A DNA stretch of 44,305 nt from a candidate division Zixibacteria bacterium RBG_16_53_22 (lineage in GTDB: Bacteria > Zixibacteria > MSB-5A5 > UBA10806), in assembly GCA_001775395.1 (NCBI GenBank), contig MEWP01000047.1:948-45252 (forward strand). Direction: 5' to 3'. Shown one piece after another: positions 26,108 through 34,044 of the stretch (within the stretch, counting starts at the first letter, position 1; each line of letters opens with the position of its first letter). A program made the position numbers and the translations under genes. A model generated the notes under the pieces. It worked only from the letters and a program-made list of their open reading frames with translations, did not search any database and was not told where the DNA came from.

Positions 26108-27199
26108 ATGCCGGCCAAAGAAGAAATTATCAAACAAATCAAAAGGTATTACCTGTTCTACGGGCCGAACGACTACAAGCTTGCCGAGCGGGTAGCTTCG
26201 CTGGTCAATGCCATCATCGAACCGGGAAGCGAGGCTTTCGATCTCGATCGATTCGACGGCAATACGCACCAGGCCCCCGACATCGTCAACGCCGTCTCAA
26301 CCCCACCTGTCATCAGCCCGCTTCGGGTAGTGATTCTCTCCGATGCCGATGAACTGGCTCCCGCCGGTCAGGCCTTTCTCGAATCTATCCTCGATAAAAT
26401 CCCATCCTATTCCGTTCTGGCCATGACCGTTCATGCTCCAAAAATAGACAAGCGCTCAAAGCTTTTTAAAAGGCTGGCCTCGGAGGAAAAAGGGCCCAAG
26501 GTCCCCGGCGAAAAAGCCCACGCCTATTATTATTCAATTTATGAGCCGGCCGAGGCTCTCGGGCTGGTAACGAAATTCGCCTCCGATAGAAACAAGACGA
26601 TCTCACCTGATACCACCAGCGCAATAGTCGAGATGTTCGGCGCCGACCCTTACCGCCTCCAAAACGAGGTTGAGAAACTGTCACTGTATGTGGGGGAGAA
26701 GCCCAATATCGAAAAGAAGGACCTGGCCTTCGCCAGCGGCTTCGATCGCGTAGAAACCCCCGATGAACTGCCCGGCATGATCCTCGACGGTAAGCTCGAA
26801 CGCGCCCTCGAGTTCGCCCGCCAGGCGATCGCCTCGGGTATCAGCGAATTCCAAATTCTGTTTATCTTGCGCAATTATTTAACCGCCCTGAACTTGGCCC
26901 TGGGAGCCAGGAGCCAGTCACAACTCGCTGGGCTGGTTGCGAAGCGCCCTGTGCTGGTCCGTCCCAAAGCCGATGAGGAGTACATGGAGGCAGTCAGGCG
27001 ACGGACACAGGAATTCCATACCCGTTCCAGAAACATTAGCGAAGCTTCTGTGGCTAAAGGACTTACATATCTTTTTCAGGCGGAATATTCTCTCAAATCG
27101 GCTCGTTTTTCGCCCGATGGGGTTATCGAGTTGCTGATAGTGGCCCTTTATCTCGTATTTCGAGGGAATATCGAGAATCCTAAATTGTATTTAGAATAA
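26108..27199 (+). CDS. holA: DNA polymerase III subunit delta
   Basis: A 363-residue protein of usual length for the family. It begins KRYYLFYGPNDYKLAERV in place of the Walker-like loop of delta subunits. It continues with LRVVILSDADELAPAGQAFLESIL, a mid-domain GADPYRLQNEVEKLSLYVG (the classic delta signature) and a helical C-terminal collar domain starting near LPGMILDGKLERALEFA. Delta opens the beta clamp in the clamp-loader complex. AGGA lies upstream of the ATG. The ECF sigma gene starts 32 bases later and might be read from the same transcript. Confidence 0.93.
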   Translation: MPAKEEIIKQIKRYYLFYGPNDYKLAERVASLVNAIIEPGSEAFDLDRFDGNTHQAPDIVNAVSTPPVISPLRVVILSDADELAPAGQAFLESILDKIPSYSVLAMTVHAPKIDKRSKLFKRLASEEKGPKVPGEKAHAYYYSIYEPAEALGLVTKFASDRNKTISPDTTSAIVEMFGADPYRLQNEVEKLSLYVGEKPNIEKKDLAFASGFDRVETPDELPGMILDGKLERALEFARQAIASGISEFQILFILRNYLTALNLALGARSQSQLAGLVAKRPVLVRPKADEEYMEAVRRRTQEFHTRSRNISEASVAKGLTYLFQAEYSLKSARFSPDGVIELLIVALYLVFRGNIENPKLYLE

Positions 27200-27231
27200 G
27201 ATGATGGCACAATAACAACGCGCAGACTAAG

Positions 27232-27798
27232 ATGGACCAGGAACTGGTTAATAAGGCTCAAAACGGCGACAGCCGGGCTTTCGAGAAGCTGGTTGAAAAA
27301 TATATGAAACGGATCTATTACCTCGCCTATCGCATGACCAGAAACCACGATAGCGCCGACGAATTGGCGCAGGAAAGTTTTGTGAAGGCTTATCAGGCCC
27401 TCGGAAGTTTCAAGCCGGGATACAATTTTTACACCTGGATATATCGCATCTGCGTTAATCTCTCGATCAATTTCCTCAAGAAGGAGCGCCATACCGTCTC
27501 AGCCGACCAGTTGCGCGAAATTGATCTCCTGCCCGAAACGACTGCCGGGCTTGACCAATTGGAACGGATGATAGCGTCGGAGCAGGCCAGCATAGTGCGC
27601 AAAGCCCTCGATACCCTGCCGCCCGACCAGCGATCCGCGTTCATATTGAAAACGTATGATAATATGTCATATGACCAGATTGCCGAGGTTATGGAATGTT
27701 CAATGGGGACAGTCATGTCGCGTATTTTCAGAGCGCGGCAGAAATTAAAAAACGCCCTCAAGGCGGCCGAGGCGGAAAGAGATAAAAGCGATGGCTGA
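27232..27798 (+). CDS. ECF-type RNA polymerase sigma factor (RpoE-like)
   Basis: A 188-residue sigma factor with only regions 2 and 4. Region 2 has FEKLVEKYMKRIYYLAYRM and DSADELAQESFVKAYQAL, followed by FYTWIYRICVNLSINFLKK. Region 4 has LPPDQRSAFILKTYDNMSYDQIAEVMECSMGTVMSRIFRARQKL, where the helix-turn-helix reads -35 elements. The next gene overlaps by eight bases and encodes a membrane zinc-finger protein, the usual cognate anti-sigma factor. The pair sits just ahead of the poly-gamma-glutamate-like operon. Confidence 0.96.
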   Translation: MDQELVNKAQNGDSRAFEKLVEKYMKRIYYLAYRMTRNHDSADELAQESFVKAYQALGSFKPGYNFYTWIYRICVNLSINFLKKERHTVSADQLREIDLLPETTAGLDQLERMIASEQASIVRKALDTLPPDQRSAFILKTYDNMSYDQIAEVMECSMGTVMSRIFRARQKLKNALKAAEAERDKSDG

Positions 27799-28774
27799 TT
27801 GCAGATACAAAAAGATACTCCAATTTTACCTTGACAGCTCCGGGGCCGGCCCCCATTTCAAGGATCTCGAGGAGCATCTCAAAACCTGCCCTGAATGCCA
27901 GCTCCAGTTGGCCGAGCTCGAGGAACTCAATTCCGCCGCCCTGGATATCATCGATGAGGCTCCCGAGAAAGAATATTGGGATTCCTTCCCGGTGAGGGTG
28001 CGAAATCGCATCACCGCCCGCAGTATCGAGCCTGCTGAAATAGTTCGCAAGCGCCGAGCGCCGTGGTACTCGGCGTTCAGGATGGCATCGGTGCTGGTGG
28101 CCCTGATGTTCATTGCTGCCTACTCCATTCTGGTTCTCCGGCGCGGAACATCGACCCTCGACAATCCCGCTTCGATAGCCGATCGGCCATCGATAATCAG
28201 CGAGCAGCCGGTGTCATCGGGCTCGCCCCTGATTCCTGCCGTTGCGGCGGCGCAGCCTGATGCCCGGGCCGTAAACGGTCCCTCCTCGTCGGTCGATGGT
28301 CCGGTCATACGCCCCGTCGCGGGCGTCGGCACCGATGAATCGCGCGGGCGGCACAGACGGGCGGAGCGCCCGGAGGCTGTTCCGATGAATATCATGATAA
28401 AAGATCTGGCCGGCCAACTCCGTGGAGTCAGGGGTGCTGAAATAAACGGTCCACGGCTTGAGACCGAGATAAGGTCGTACGCTCCTGTTTTCACGTCTTA
28501 TCTGGCCGACATCGATCCATCTTTTCACATGAAGGAATCGTTTATCAGCCAGAGGCTCTTGTCCGGCCTTAACAACAGGCCGCGCAATGGATTCCACGGC
28601 TTATATCAGGGATCTTACTACGGATACGGCTCGTTGTCATTGGATGGGAGCAGGGTCCTGCCCACCAATGAAACGCAATCGACATGGGGCTATACAAGCA
28701 TCTCCACCGATACATCCAAATCGGCCGAGATAAGGCAATACTTCCTTGAGCTTGAGCTGATGGAGTCGAAATAG
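27791..28774 (+). CDS. Membrane anti-sigma factor with zinc-finger domain
   Basis: A 327-residue protein. The cytoplasmic N-terminus has the ZAS motif EEHLKTCPEC (His29, Cys33, Cys36). One membrane helix lies at about residues 98-116. The periplasmic part starts with a low-complexity Ser/Pro/Ala stretch (about 120-190) and ends in a region of unknown fold with Tyr/Gly-rich segments (GLYQGSYYGYGSLSLDG). It overlaps the sigma gene by eight bases. By family, it holds the sigma factor inactive until an envelope signal releases it. What the periplasmic domain senses is unknown. Confidence 0.88.
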   Translation: MADCRYKKILQFYLDSSGAGPHFKDLEEHLKTCPECQLQLAELEELNSAALDIIDEAPEKEYWDSFPVRVRNRITARSIEPAEIVRKRRAPWYSAFRMASVLVALMFIAAYSILVLRRGTSTLDNPASIADRPSIISEQPVSSGSPLIPAVAAAQPDARAVNGPSSSVDGPVIRPVAGVGTDESRGRHRRAERPEAVPMNIMIKDLAGQLRGVRGAEINGPRLETEIRSYAPVFTSYLADIDPSFHMKESFISQRLLSGLNNRPRNGFHGLYQGSYYGYGSLSLDGSRVLPTNETQSTWGYTSISTDTSKSAEIRQYFLELELMESK

Positions 28775-28964
28775 CTTTCGGTTCAAATATGTTGGAACGA
28801 ATTGACCGATCCTCATGTTTCCCGCTTTGATGGATCATTACAGCTAAAATTACCTGGCAATTCAACAAGATCGACGGTTGCAGGGAGCGGATCTGCGAAT
28901 GATCCGGGAAATCCTCGTCATTTTCCGAAATTAGATTGTTGTCTCGCAGTCTTGGTTTTTTGGC
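28775..28964 (+). other. Intergenic stretch without recognisable gene
   Basis: The gap between the anti-sigma gene and the pgsB promoter. It shows one small inverted repeat (ggatc...gatcc near 28891-28907) and no open frame with a ribosome site or clear terminator. Confidence 0.5.
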
Positions 28965-28993
28965 TTGATAATCAATTCCCGCGCCGATATATT
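28965..28993 (+). promoter_or_regulatory. Promoter of the poly-gamma-glutamate-like operon
   Basis: TTGATA (28965-28970), a 17-base spacer and TATATT (28988-28993), each 5/6 to consensus. The predicted leader is only about 25 bases. An inverted repeat, gcgcc...ggcgc with inner atatat/tatata (28981-29016), overlaps the -10 region and the purine-rich GGGGG ahead of the ATG. Confidence 0.75.
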
Positions 28994-29025
28994 ACCCTCG
29001 TATATAGCGGGGGCGCTTTTTTTAT

Positions 29026-30198
29026 ATGTGGGTAATTTTAATTCTCGTCTTAGCAATCGTCCTCTACGGCTTTTGGGAATTCCGCAGTCATCAGTTTCAT
29101 TTAAAACTGCTCAAGACCAGGGTGCATGTCAACGGGACAAGAGGGAAATCATCTGTAACCCGCCTCATCACCGGCGGGCTTCGCGGCGGCGGCTACCAGG
29201 TCTTCGGCAAAACTACTGGAACTAAACCGCGAATGCTATTTGTTGACGGAAGTGAGGTTCCGGTGCTGCGGCTCGGCAAGCCCAACATCATAGAGCAGAA
29301 GAAGATAGTGGCCGAGGCGGCCCGCCAAAAAGCCGAAATTTTCGTCACCGAATGCATGGGAGTACAACCCCGTTTGCAGGAGATTCTCGAGGATCAATTC
29401 ATACGTTCCCAAATCGGCGTCATCACCAATGTCCGGGGCGACCATCTCGATGAAATGGGGCCGACTATGGAACACGTGGCTGCCTCCCTGGCCAACACCA
29501 TCCCTTATGAAGGCCATCTGTTCACCGCCGAGAAAACGCATTTTGATATCCTCGAGGCTCGAGCCAGGATGAGGCATACCACCATTCATCAGGTCGATGG
29601 TTCCTGCATTCGCGATGGCGACATGAGAGGCTTCGCTTATCTCGAACACAAAGATAACGTCGCCGTAGCCCTGGCGGTCTGCCAGCACCTCGGGGTGAGC
29701 CGCGAGGATGCTTTCAGGGGCATGCTGCAGGCCAATCCCGATCCGGGAGTTTTACGCAGGTTCAAAATCGAGACCCAATCCAAGACGATTGAATTCGTCA
29801 ACGCCTTCGCGGCCAACGACCCCGACAGCTATAAGCTGATTTGGGAGATGCTTAAAATTCATCACGAGCCCGGGAAATCTCTGATCGTTCTGGTCAACTC
29901 CCGCAAAGATCGGATTCAGAGGGCCGAACAACTCGGGGAGTTCATAGCCTCGGATCTCGACGCCGACTACTTCATCGTGAGCGGCGAATATACTCATGCC
30001 CTGGTTGCCAGGGCGATCGCCTGCGGCCTGCCCCACAATAAGATATCCGATTTGGGGGGGCGGCCGCTCGAGGCCATCTTCAACAGCATACTCAACCTGA
30101 CATTGGAGAAATCGCTGGTATTGGGCATTGGGAATATCGTGGGATTCGGCGAGCAAATCGTGAGTTATTTCAAGGAGAGAGGGACCGAGATTGTTTGA
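29026..30198 (+). CDS. pgsB: Poly-gamma-glutamate synthase PgsB/CapB
   Basis: A 390-residue Mur-ligase-like ATP-dependent amide ligase, about the usual length. An N-terminal membrane helix (residues 2-18) precedes the P-loop VNGTRGKSS (residues 35-43), then TECMGVQP, GVITNVRGDHLDEMG and FVNAFAANDPDSY. In Bacillus the PgsB-PgsC complex polymerises glutamate at the cytoplasmic face. The ATG at 29026 has only GGGGG at a distance as a ribosome site. Four further genes follow with overlaps or single-base gaps, so this is the first gene of an operon. Confidence 0.95.
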   Translation: MWVILILVLAIVLYGFWEFRSHQFHLKLLKTRVHVNGTRGKSSVTRLITGGLRGGGYQVFGKTTGTKPRMLFVDGSEVPVLRLGKPNIIEQKKIVAEAARQKAEIFVTECMGVQPRLQEILEDQFIRSQIGVITNVRGDHLDEMGPTMEHVAASLANTIPYEGHLFTAEKTHFDILEARARMRHTTIHQVDGSCIRDGDMRGFAYLEHKDNVAVALAVCQHLGVSREDAFRGMLQANPDPGVLRRFKIETQSKTIEFVNAFAANDPDSYKLIWEMLKIHHEPGKSLIVLVNSRKDRIQRAEQLGEFIASDLDADYFIVSGEYTHALVARAIACGLPHNKISDLGGRPLEAIFNSILNLTLEKSLVLGIGNIVGFGEQIVSYFKERGTEIV

Positions 30199-30655
30199 GT
30201 TATTCATGATGCAGGCCATCGGTCTGGGGTTGGTAGTCAGCATAATTTTCTCCGAGACTCTGGGGCTGGCCGCGGGCGGCATGGTGGTACCGGGCTATAT
30301 GGCTATGATGTTTCACGAACCGTCGCGAATTGCGGGAACGATTTTAGTCAGCATCTTCACTTTCCTGCTTATCAAATTACTTTCGAATTACATGTTTATC
30401 TATGGTCGTCGCCGGACTGTTCTGGTCATCCTCATCGGCTTTCTGGTTGGCTGGTTGTCGCGCGAATTCTTTATATTCAATATATCGGAGGGCCAATCCC
30501 TCGAATTCCAGGCCGTCGGCTTTATCATTCCGGGCTTGATTGCCAACTGGATGGAAAGGCAGGGGGTTGTTCAAACCCTCAGCACGATGATAGTGGCGGC
30601 GGTTCTGGTGCGCCTGCTTCTCATGATTTTCACCGGCGGGAGAGTGATTGAGTGA
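30191..30655 (+). CDS. pgsC: Poly-gamma-glutamate biosynthesis membrane protein PgsC/CapC
   Basis: A 154-residue integral membrane protein with about four to five helices and the family signature SETLGLAAGGMVVPGYMA. The TTG start at 30191 overlaps the pgsB stop by eight bases, with a GGAGAGAGGG purine run upstream, so translation is coupled. The size agrees with Bacillus PgsC. It partners PgsB in polymer synthesis and transfer. Confidence 0.95.
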   Translation: MFELFMMQAIGLGLVVSIIFSETLGLAAGGMVVPGYMAMMFHEPSRIAGTILVSIFTFLLIKLLSNYMFIYGRRRTVLVILIGFLVGWLSREFFIFNISEGQSLEFQAVGFIIPGLIANWMERQGVVQTLSTMIVAAVLVRLLLMIFTGGRVIE

Positions 30656-31821
30656 GGCCCCGTGCCGTAAACCCATCGACAAGGCTTCTGGTGGCGCTGG
30701 CCATCATATCAATCCTGATATTCTTCCTGGCCGAGGGCACCCGCACTCAAAAGCAGGCTCCCTATTGGGATTCGAAGGTCCGCGCCGCGACTCTGGCGCA
30801 ACGGTGCCAGGACGCCATCAGGCAGGAGATGAAGCGCCGCGGAATCGCCATAGATTTCGAAAATGATCCCAACGGCTCGGGGCTGATTGGCGAGCAAAAT
30901 ACTCTCATTACCACCGACCTGGGCGAACTGCGAAGCAAGCTTATCGCCACCAATCCTAATTTCGCGGCGGTCCTGATTCAGATGTTCAACGAATGCGGTC
31001 TGAGAAACGGCGACAGGATCGCTGTTGGCCTGACCGGATCGTTGCCGGGAGCCAACGTGGCGCTATATGGCGCCTGCGAGATCATGGGCATCACGCCGAT
31101 CGTGATTTCCTCCGAGGGATCCTCGACATGGGGCGCCAATCACCCCGAATTCACCTGGCTCGACATGGAAAAAACCCTGTTCGATTCCAAGCTAATCAGG
31201 CACCGTTCGGTGGCCGCCTCTCTGGGCGGCGGCTCCGATAATGGCAGAGGTTTGTCGCTGACCGGCCGCCAGTTGCTCCTGGATGCCGTCAAGCGTAATG
31301 GCGTGGAGTTGATTTTCACCGGCAACCTCGAAAACATCATTGAGGCCGGCGGCTCCCTGCACGAAAATATCGAGCGCCGCATGGAGATTTACGACAGGCA
31401 CAGCAAGGGACAATCTTATAAAGCCTACGTCAATATCGGAGGCGGTTTGGCCTCGCTGGGATCGTCTCAGAACGGCAAGCTGATCCCCTCCGGAGTCAAT
31501 TTCTACCTGCACAATATGAATTTCCCCGCCAGAGGGGTCATAAATATCATGGCCGATCGCAGGATACCGGTCATCCACATTCTCAGGCTGACCGATATCG
31601 CCCAGGAATACGGCCTGCCGCTGGAAATCACACCGTCGCCGGTCGTGGGCGAGGACCCGGTGTTTTACAGGGACGAGTATTCGATATCCTCGACCATAAT
31701 TTACACCCTTCTTCTGGTGATCATCGTGGTGGCGTTTATCAGAATCGATATAAAATACTATATTAAAAGACAAACCAAAATCCTATTTCCTCCGAGAAGG
31801 GAAGACGACTGGGAGCTATAA
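30652..31821 (+). CDS. pgsW: Poly-gamma-glutamate system protein, PgsW-like
   Basis: A 389-residue protein from a GTG that overlaps the pgsC stop (GTGA). One membrane helix near residues 11-27 and another near 342-362 frame a large soluble domain. That domain holds motifs such as GDRIAVGLTGSLPGANVALYGA, ISSEGSSTWGANHPEFTWLDME and VNIGGGLASLGSS. I match it to the PgsW-type protein known from some Gram-negative poly-gamma-glutamate loci; its biochemical role is not established. The large domain probably lies in the periplasm, but topology is inferred. Confidence 0.85.
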   Translation: MRPRAVNPSTRLLVALAIISILIFFLAEGTRTQKQAPYWDSKVRAATLAQRCQDAIRQEMKRRGIAIDFENDPNGSGLIGEQNTLITTDLGELRSKLIATNPNFAAVLIQMFNECGLRNGDRIAVGLTGSLPGANVALYGACEIMGITPIVISSEGSSTWGANHPEFTWLDMEKTLFDSKLIRHRSVAASLGGGSDNGRGLSLTGRQLLLDAVKRNGVELIFTGNLENIIEAGGSLHENIERRMEIYDRHSKGQSYKAYVNIGGGLASLGSSQNGKLIPSGVNFYLHNMNFPARGVINIMADRRIPVIHILRLTDIAQEYGLPLEITPSPVVGEDPVFYRDEYSISSTIIYTLLLVIIVVAFIRIDIKYYIKRQTKILFPPRREDDWEL

Positions 31822-31822
31822 A

Positions 31823-32725
31823 ATGAAAAGAGCAGGATTGTTCCTATTGGCTTTTTCTGTGCTGTTGTCCGGAATTGCATTTGGCGCCAAGGCTAAATAT
31901 CGGGTCTTCAGGCCATCCGGGGCGGCCGAAAGCGTATTTCTAAAATCGGGCGAACAGCAGTTTAAATACTTCGCTGTCAAGAAGGGCTCTTCTTTCGGAT
32001 TCGAGGCTGTCGGGCCGACCAAAATTAAAATCCGCACCCGGGCCGAGCTTTTGCCCGGGGTTAAGGAAGGCGATTATGAAATACAGGTTTGGGAGGGCGA
32101 TAAGCTTGTGACGGGGAGGAAGGCCAAGACCCGAGCCTCGGCCCTGTCGCTCAATTCGCAGATAGAGAAAATTGGAATTGCCCGGACCGTAATCATCAAA
32201 GTTCCCAAAGGCAAGCACAGCTACCGGCTCTGGATAACGTCCGACAAGTACAACACCTTCTATGCCCGCTTCTACCAGGAAAAAAGGAAGATCAAAAAGG
32301 CGGAGTATAGCACTTACACCCCCAGCGACTATAAAAAACAGGTCACGCTGGCGACCGGCAAACACGACATTTCCTATTACCTGGTAGATAACAACGGCGG
32401 GGTGACACTTACGGTCGTTGGTCCCACCAAGCTCCGCATCTACTGCCGGGCCAATTTCAGCCAGGATATAAAAGGGAACGCCAAATTTTCGCTGGGGCTG
32501 TTCGAAAAAAATGTCGAGGCCGCCAAGTTCGCGGGCGTGGCAAAGCTGGCCCAGGATCTGAACTTTAAGGAAATTGGCGATATTGTGCCCTCCAGGCTTC
32601 ATACGTTCATTTTCGATGTTCCCGAGGGAAGGCATCAATACGAGGTGCGGAAAATCAACTCGGCCTCGCCAAACCTCGCCGTGAGATTCAAGATAAGAAA
32701 AGTCGGGCTGGGAATGGTTCAATGA
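31823..32725 (+). CDS. Periplasmic two-repeat protein of the poly-gamma-glutamate-like operon
   Basis: A 300-residue protein with a signal peptide (MKRAGLFLLAFSVLLSGIAFG). It contains two similar halves. VFLKSGEQQFKYF...VGPTKIKIRTRAELLPGVKEG (about residues 38-85) matches VTLATGKHDISYY...VGPTKLRIYCRANFSQDIKG (about 173-220). Each half is beta-rich and basic, which would suit binding of an anionic polymer; that is inference. It starts one base after the pgsW stop and its own stop overlaps the following start. I know no characterised homologue. Confidence 0.85.
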   Translation: MKRAGLFLLAFSVLLSGIAFGAKAKYRVFRPSGAAESVFLKSGEQQFKYFAVKKGSSFGFEAVGPTKIKIRTRAELLPGVKEGDYEIQVWEGDKLVTGRKAKTRASALSLNSQIEKIGIARTVIIKVPKGKHSYRLWITSDKYNTFYARFYQEKRKIKKAEYSTYTPSDYKKQVTLATGKHDISYYLVDNNGGVTLTVVGPTKLRIYCRANFSQDIKGNAKFSLGLFEKNVEAAKFAGVAKLAQDLNFKEIGDIVPSRLHTFIFDVPEGRHQYEVRKINSASPNLAVRFKIRKVGLGMVQ

Positions 32726-33855
32726 TGGCGACCCCTCACAGGCATACATTCAAAATAGCAGTGGCGGCATTCGTCTCGATAGCCGTGCTGTTTGCTGCGG
32801 CGGTCGATGCCAAACCCAGGAAGAAAAAAACGCAGCAAAATCCTGCTGCCGAGCGCTCCGTCGTTCTTGATGTTGGCCTGAGCATTACTTATGATGACAA
32901 CATCATCAATTACTCCGATGCCGATCTCGACCTGTTCGATAGCAGCGGGGCCCAGGGCAAGTTTTCCATCAAGTCGAAGGACGATTGGATCATCGTTCCC
33001 CGCATCAACCCCAGGTTTACTGGCAAGTTTCTCGCCGGCCGGCCGGGATGGTTAGATCTCGGATTCGGCTATTTCGCCTACGCCTCAAACGACGTTCGCC
33101 GCTATAGCCGAATATCCTTAAGCGCCAGGCAATATTTCACCTCCCGGCTTTACGGCGAGGCCTCCTATGCCTTTATCCCGAGCTACTATTATCGCAATTA
33201 TCAGGTCGGAACCGATGATCTCGGGGCCGCTATCTATGCCGAGGCCAAGTTTGCCAAGCACATGATCTCGGCCGAGACCGGCTACGAATTAACCAGGACA
33301 TTGACTGCAACGGCAGCCTACAAATTCCAACATAAGTCATATAATTCGGAGTTTGAATTTCGCGATCTGGATGGGCATGGGTTCGAGCTTGGGGGTACGT
33401 GGCGCCCGGCCAAGCCGATCGGATTCTGGGCTGCATACGGATTCGAGAGAGCGTCCGCCAAAGGCGCCGATATGGCCGACAGCGTCCTGGATGTGTCTTA
33501 TGATTCCTGGGATATGTTGTCGGGGGCCAGGCATTATATGAGCATCCTCGACGCGATACGCCCGGAGTTGTCCGCATCCTTCGAGATTCGGAATATCAAA
33601 TATCAGAATGATCGGTTGCCCCAGATATATTACTTCGGCCGCGAGGATTTCAATTACTATGCCAAAGCCGGATTATCCGGCAGACTTCCTTATCGGGTAA
33701 GGGGCACAGTCGAATACGCCTTCGTTCAGAAAAAGGCCGAATTGCCCGATATTTATCCCGATCCCGGCCGGGTTTCGCAGACAACCGCTGAATTAGAGAG
33801 GAAGATAAACTACAAGTCCAATTCCATTACCATCAGGTTCACCAGGCGATTTTAG
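32722..33855 (+). CDS. Outer-membrane beta-barrel protein of the poly-gamma-glutamate-like operon
   Basis: A 377-residue protein with a signal peptide ending near AVDA and a Lys-rich stretch (PRKKKTQQ) after it. The remainder consists of amphipathic strands rich in Tyr and Phe (SLSARQYFTSRLYGEASYAF, ELGGTWRPAKPIGFWAAYGF). The last strand ends SNSITIRFTRRF with a terminal Phe, the usual outer-membrane insertion signal. About 14-18 strands seem likely. Its ATG overlaps the preceding stop (ATGA). Position and type make it a candidate outer-membrane conduit for the polymer; this is inference. Confidence 0.87.
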   Translation: MMATPHRHTFKIAVAAFVSIAVLFAAAVDAKPRKKKTQQNPAAERSVVLDVGLSITYDDNIINYSDADLDLFDSSGAQGKFSIKSKDDWIIVPRINPRFTGKFLAGRPGWLDLGFGYFAYASNDVRRYSRISLSARQYFTSRLYGEASYAFIPSYYYRNYQVGTDDLGAAIYAEAKFAKHMISAETGYELTRTLTATAAYKFQHKSYNSEFEFRDLDGHGFELGGTWRPAKPIGFWAAYGFERASAKGADMADSVLDVSYDSWDMLSGARHYMSILDAIRPELSASFEIRNIKYQNDRLPQIYYFGREDFNYYAKAGLSGRLPYRVRGTVEYAFVQKKAELPDIYPDPGRVSQTTAELERKINYKSNSITIRFTRRF

Positions 33856-34044
33856 ACAAGCCCTGCAAGTCTTTGAGGGCGGGACTGTTGTGATTTTCCC
33901 GGCATTCATAGAAAACCCCTCATATTTAATATTCCCCGAGCCGAAACGAGGTTGTTAATTTTGGCCATATCCTGCCGATTTAAATTATAGGCGACCATGT
34001 ATCGGAGTCTGCGCGCTCTTCGTGTCTCGAAATAGGGGAATTGC

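Noticed and set aside
28981-29023. Hairpin plus T run ahead of pgsB read as a terminator
   Set aside because: A good promoter -10 box lies inside the hairpin, so a transcript starting there would lack the left arm.
33860-33880. Hairpin gccct/agggc after the barrel gene read as a terminator
   Set aside because: Only five base pairs, a large loop and no T tract directly after it.
33961-33976. Possible sigma54 promoter (TTGGCC...CTGCC) before the NtrC-type gene
   Set aside because: The GG and GC doublets are one base closer than the strict spacing requires, and the consensus is otherwise poor.
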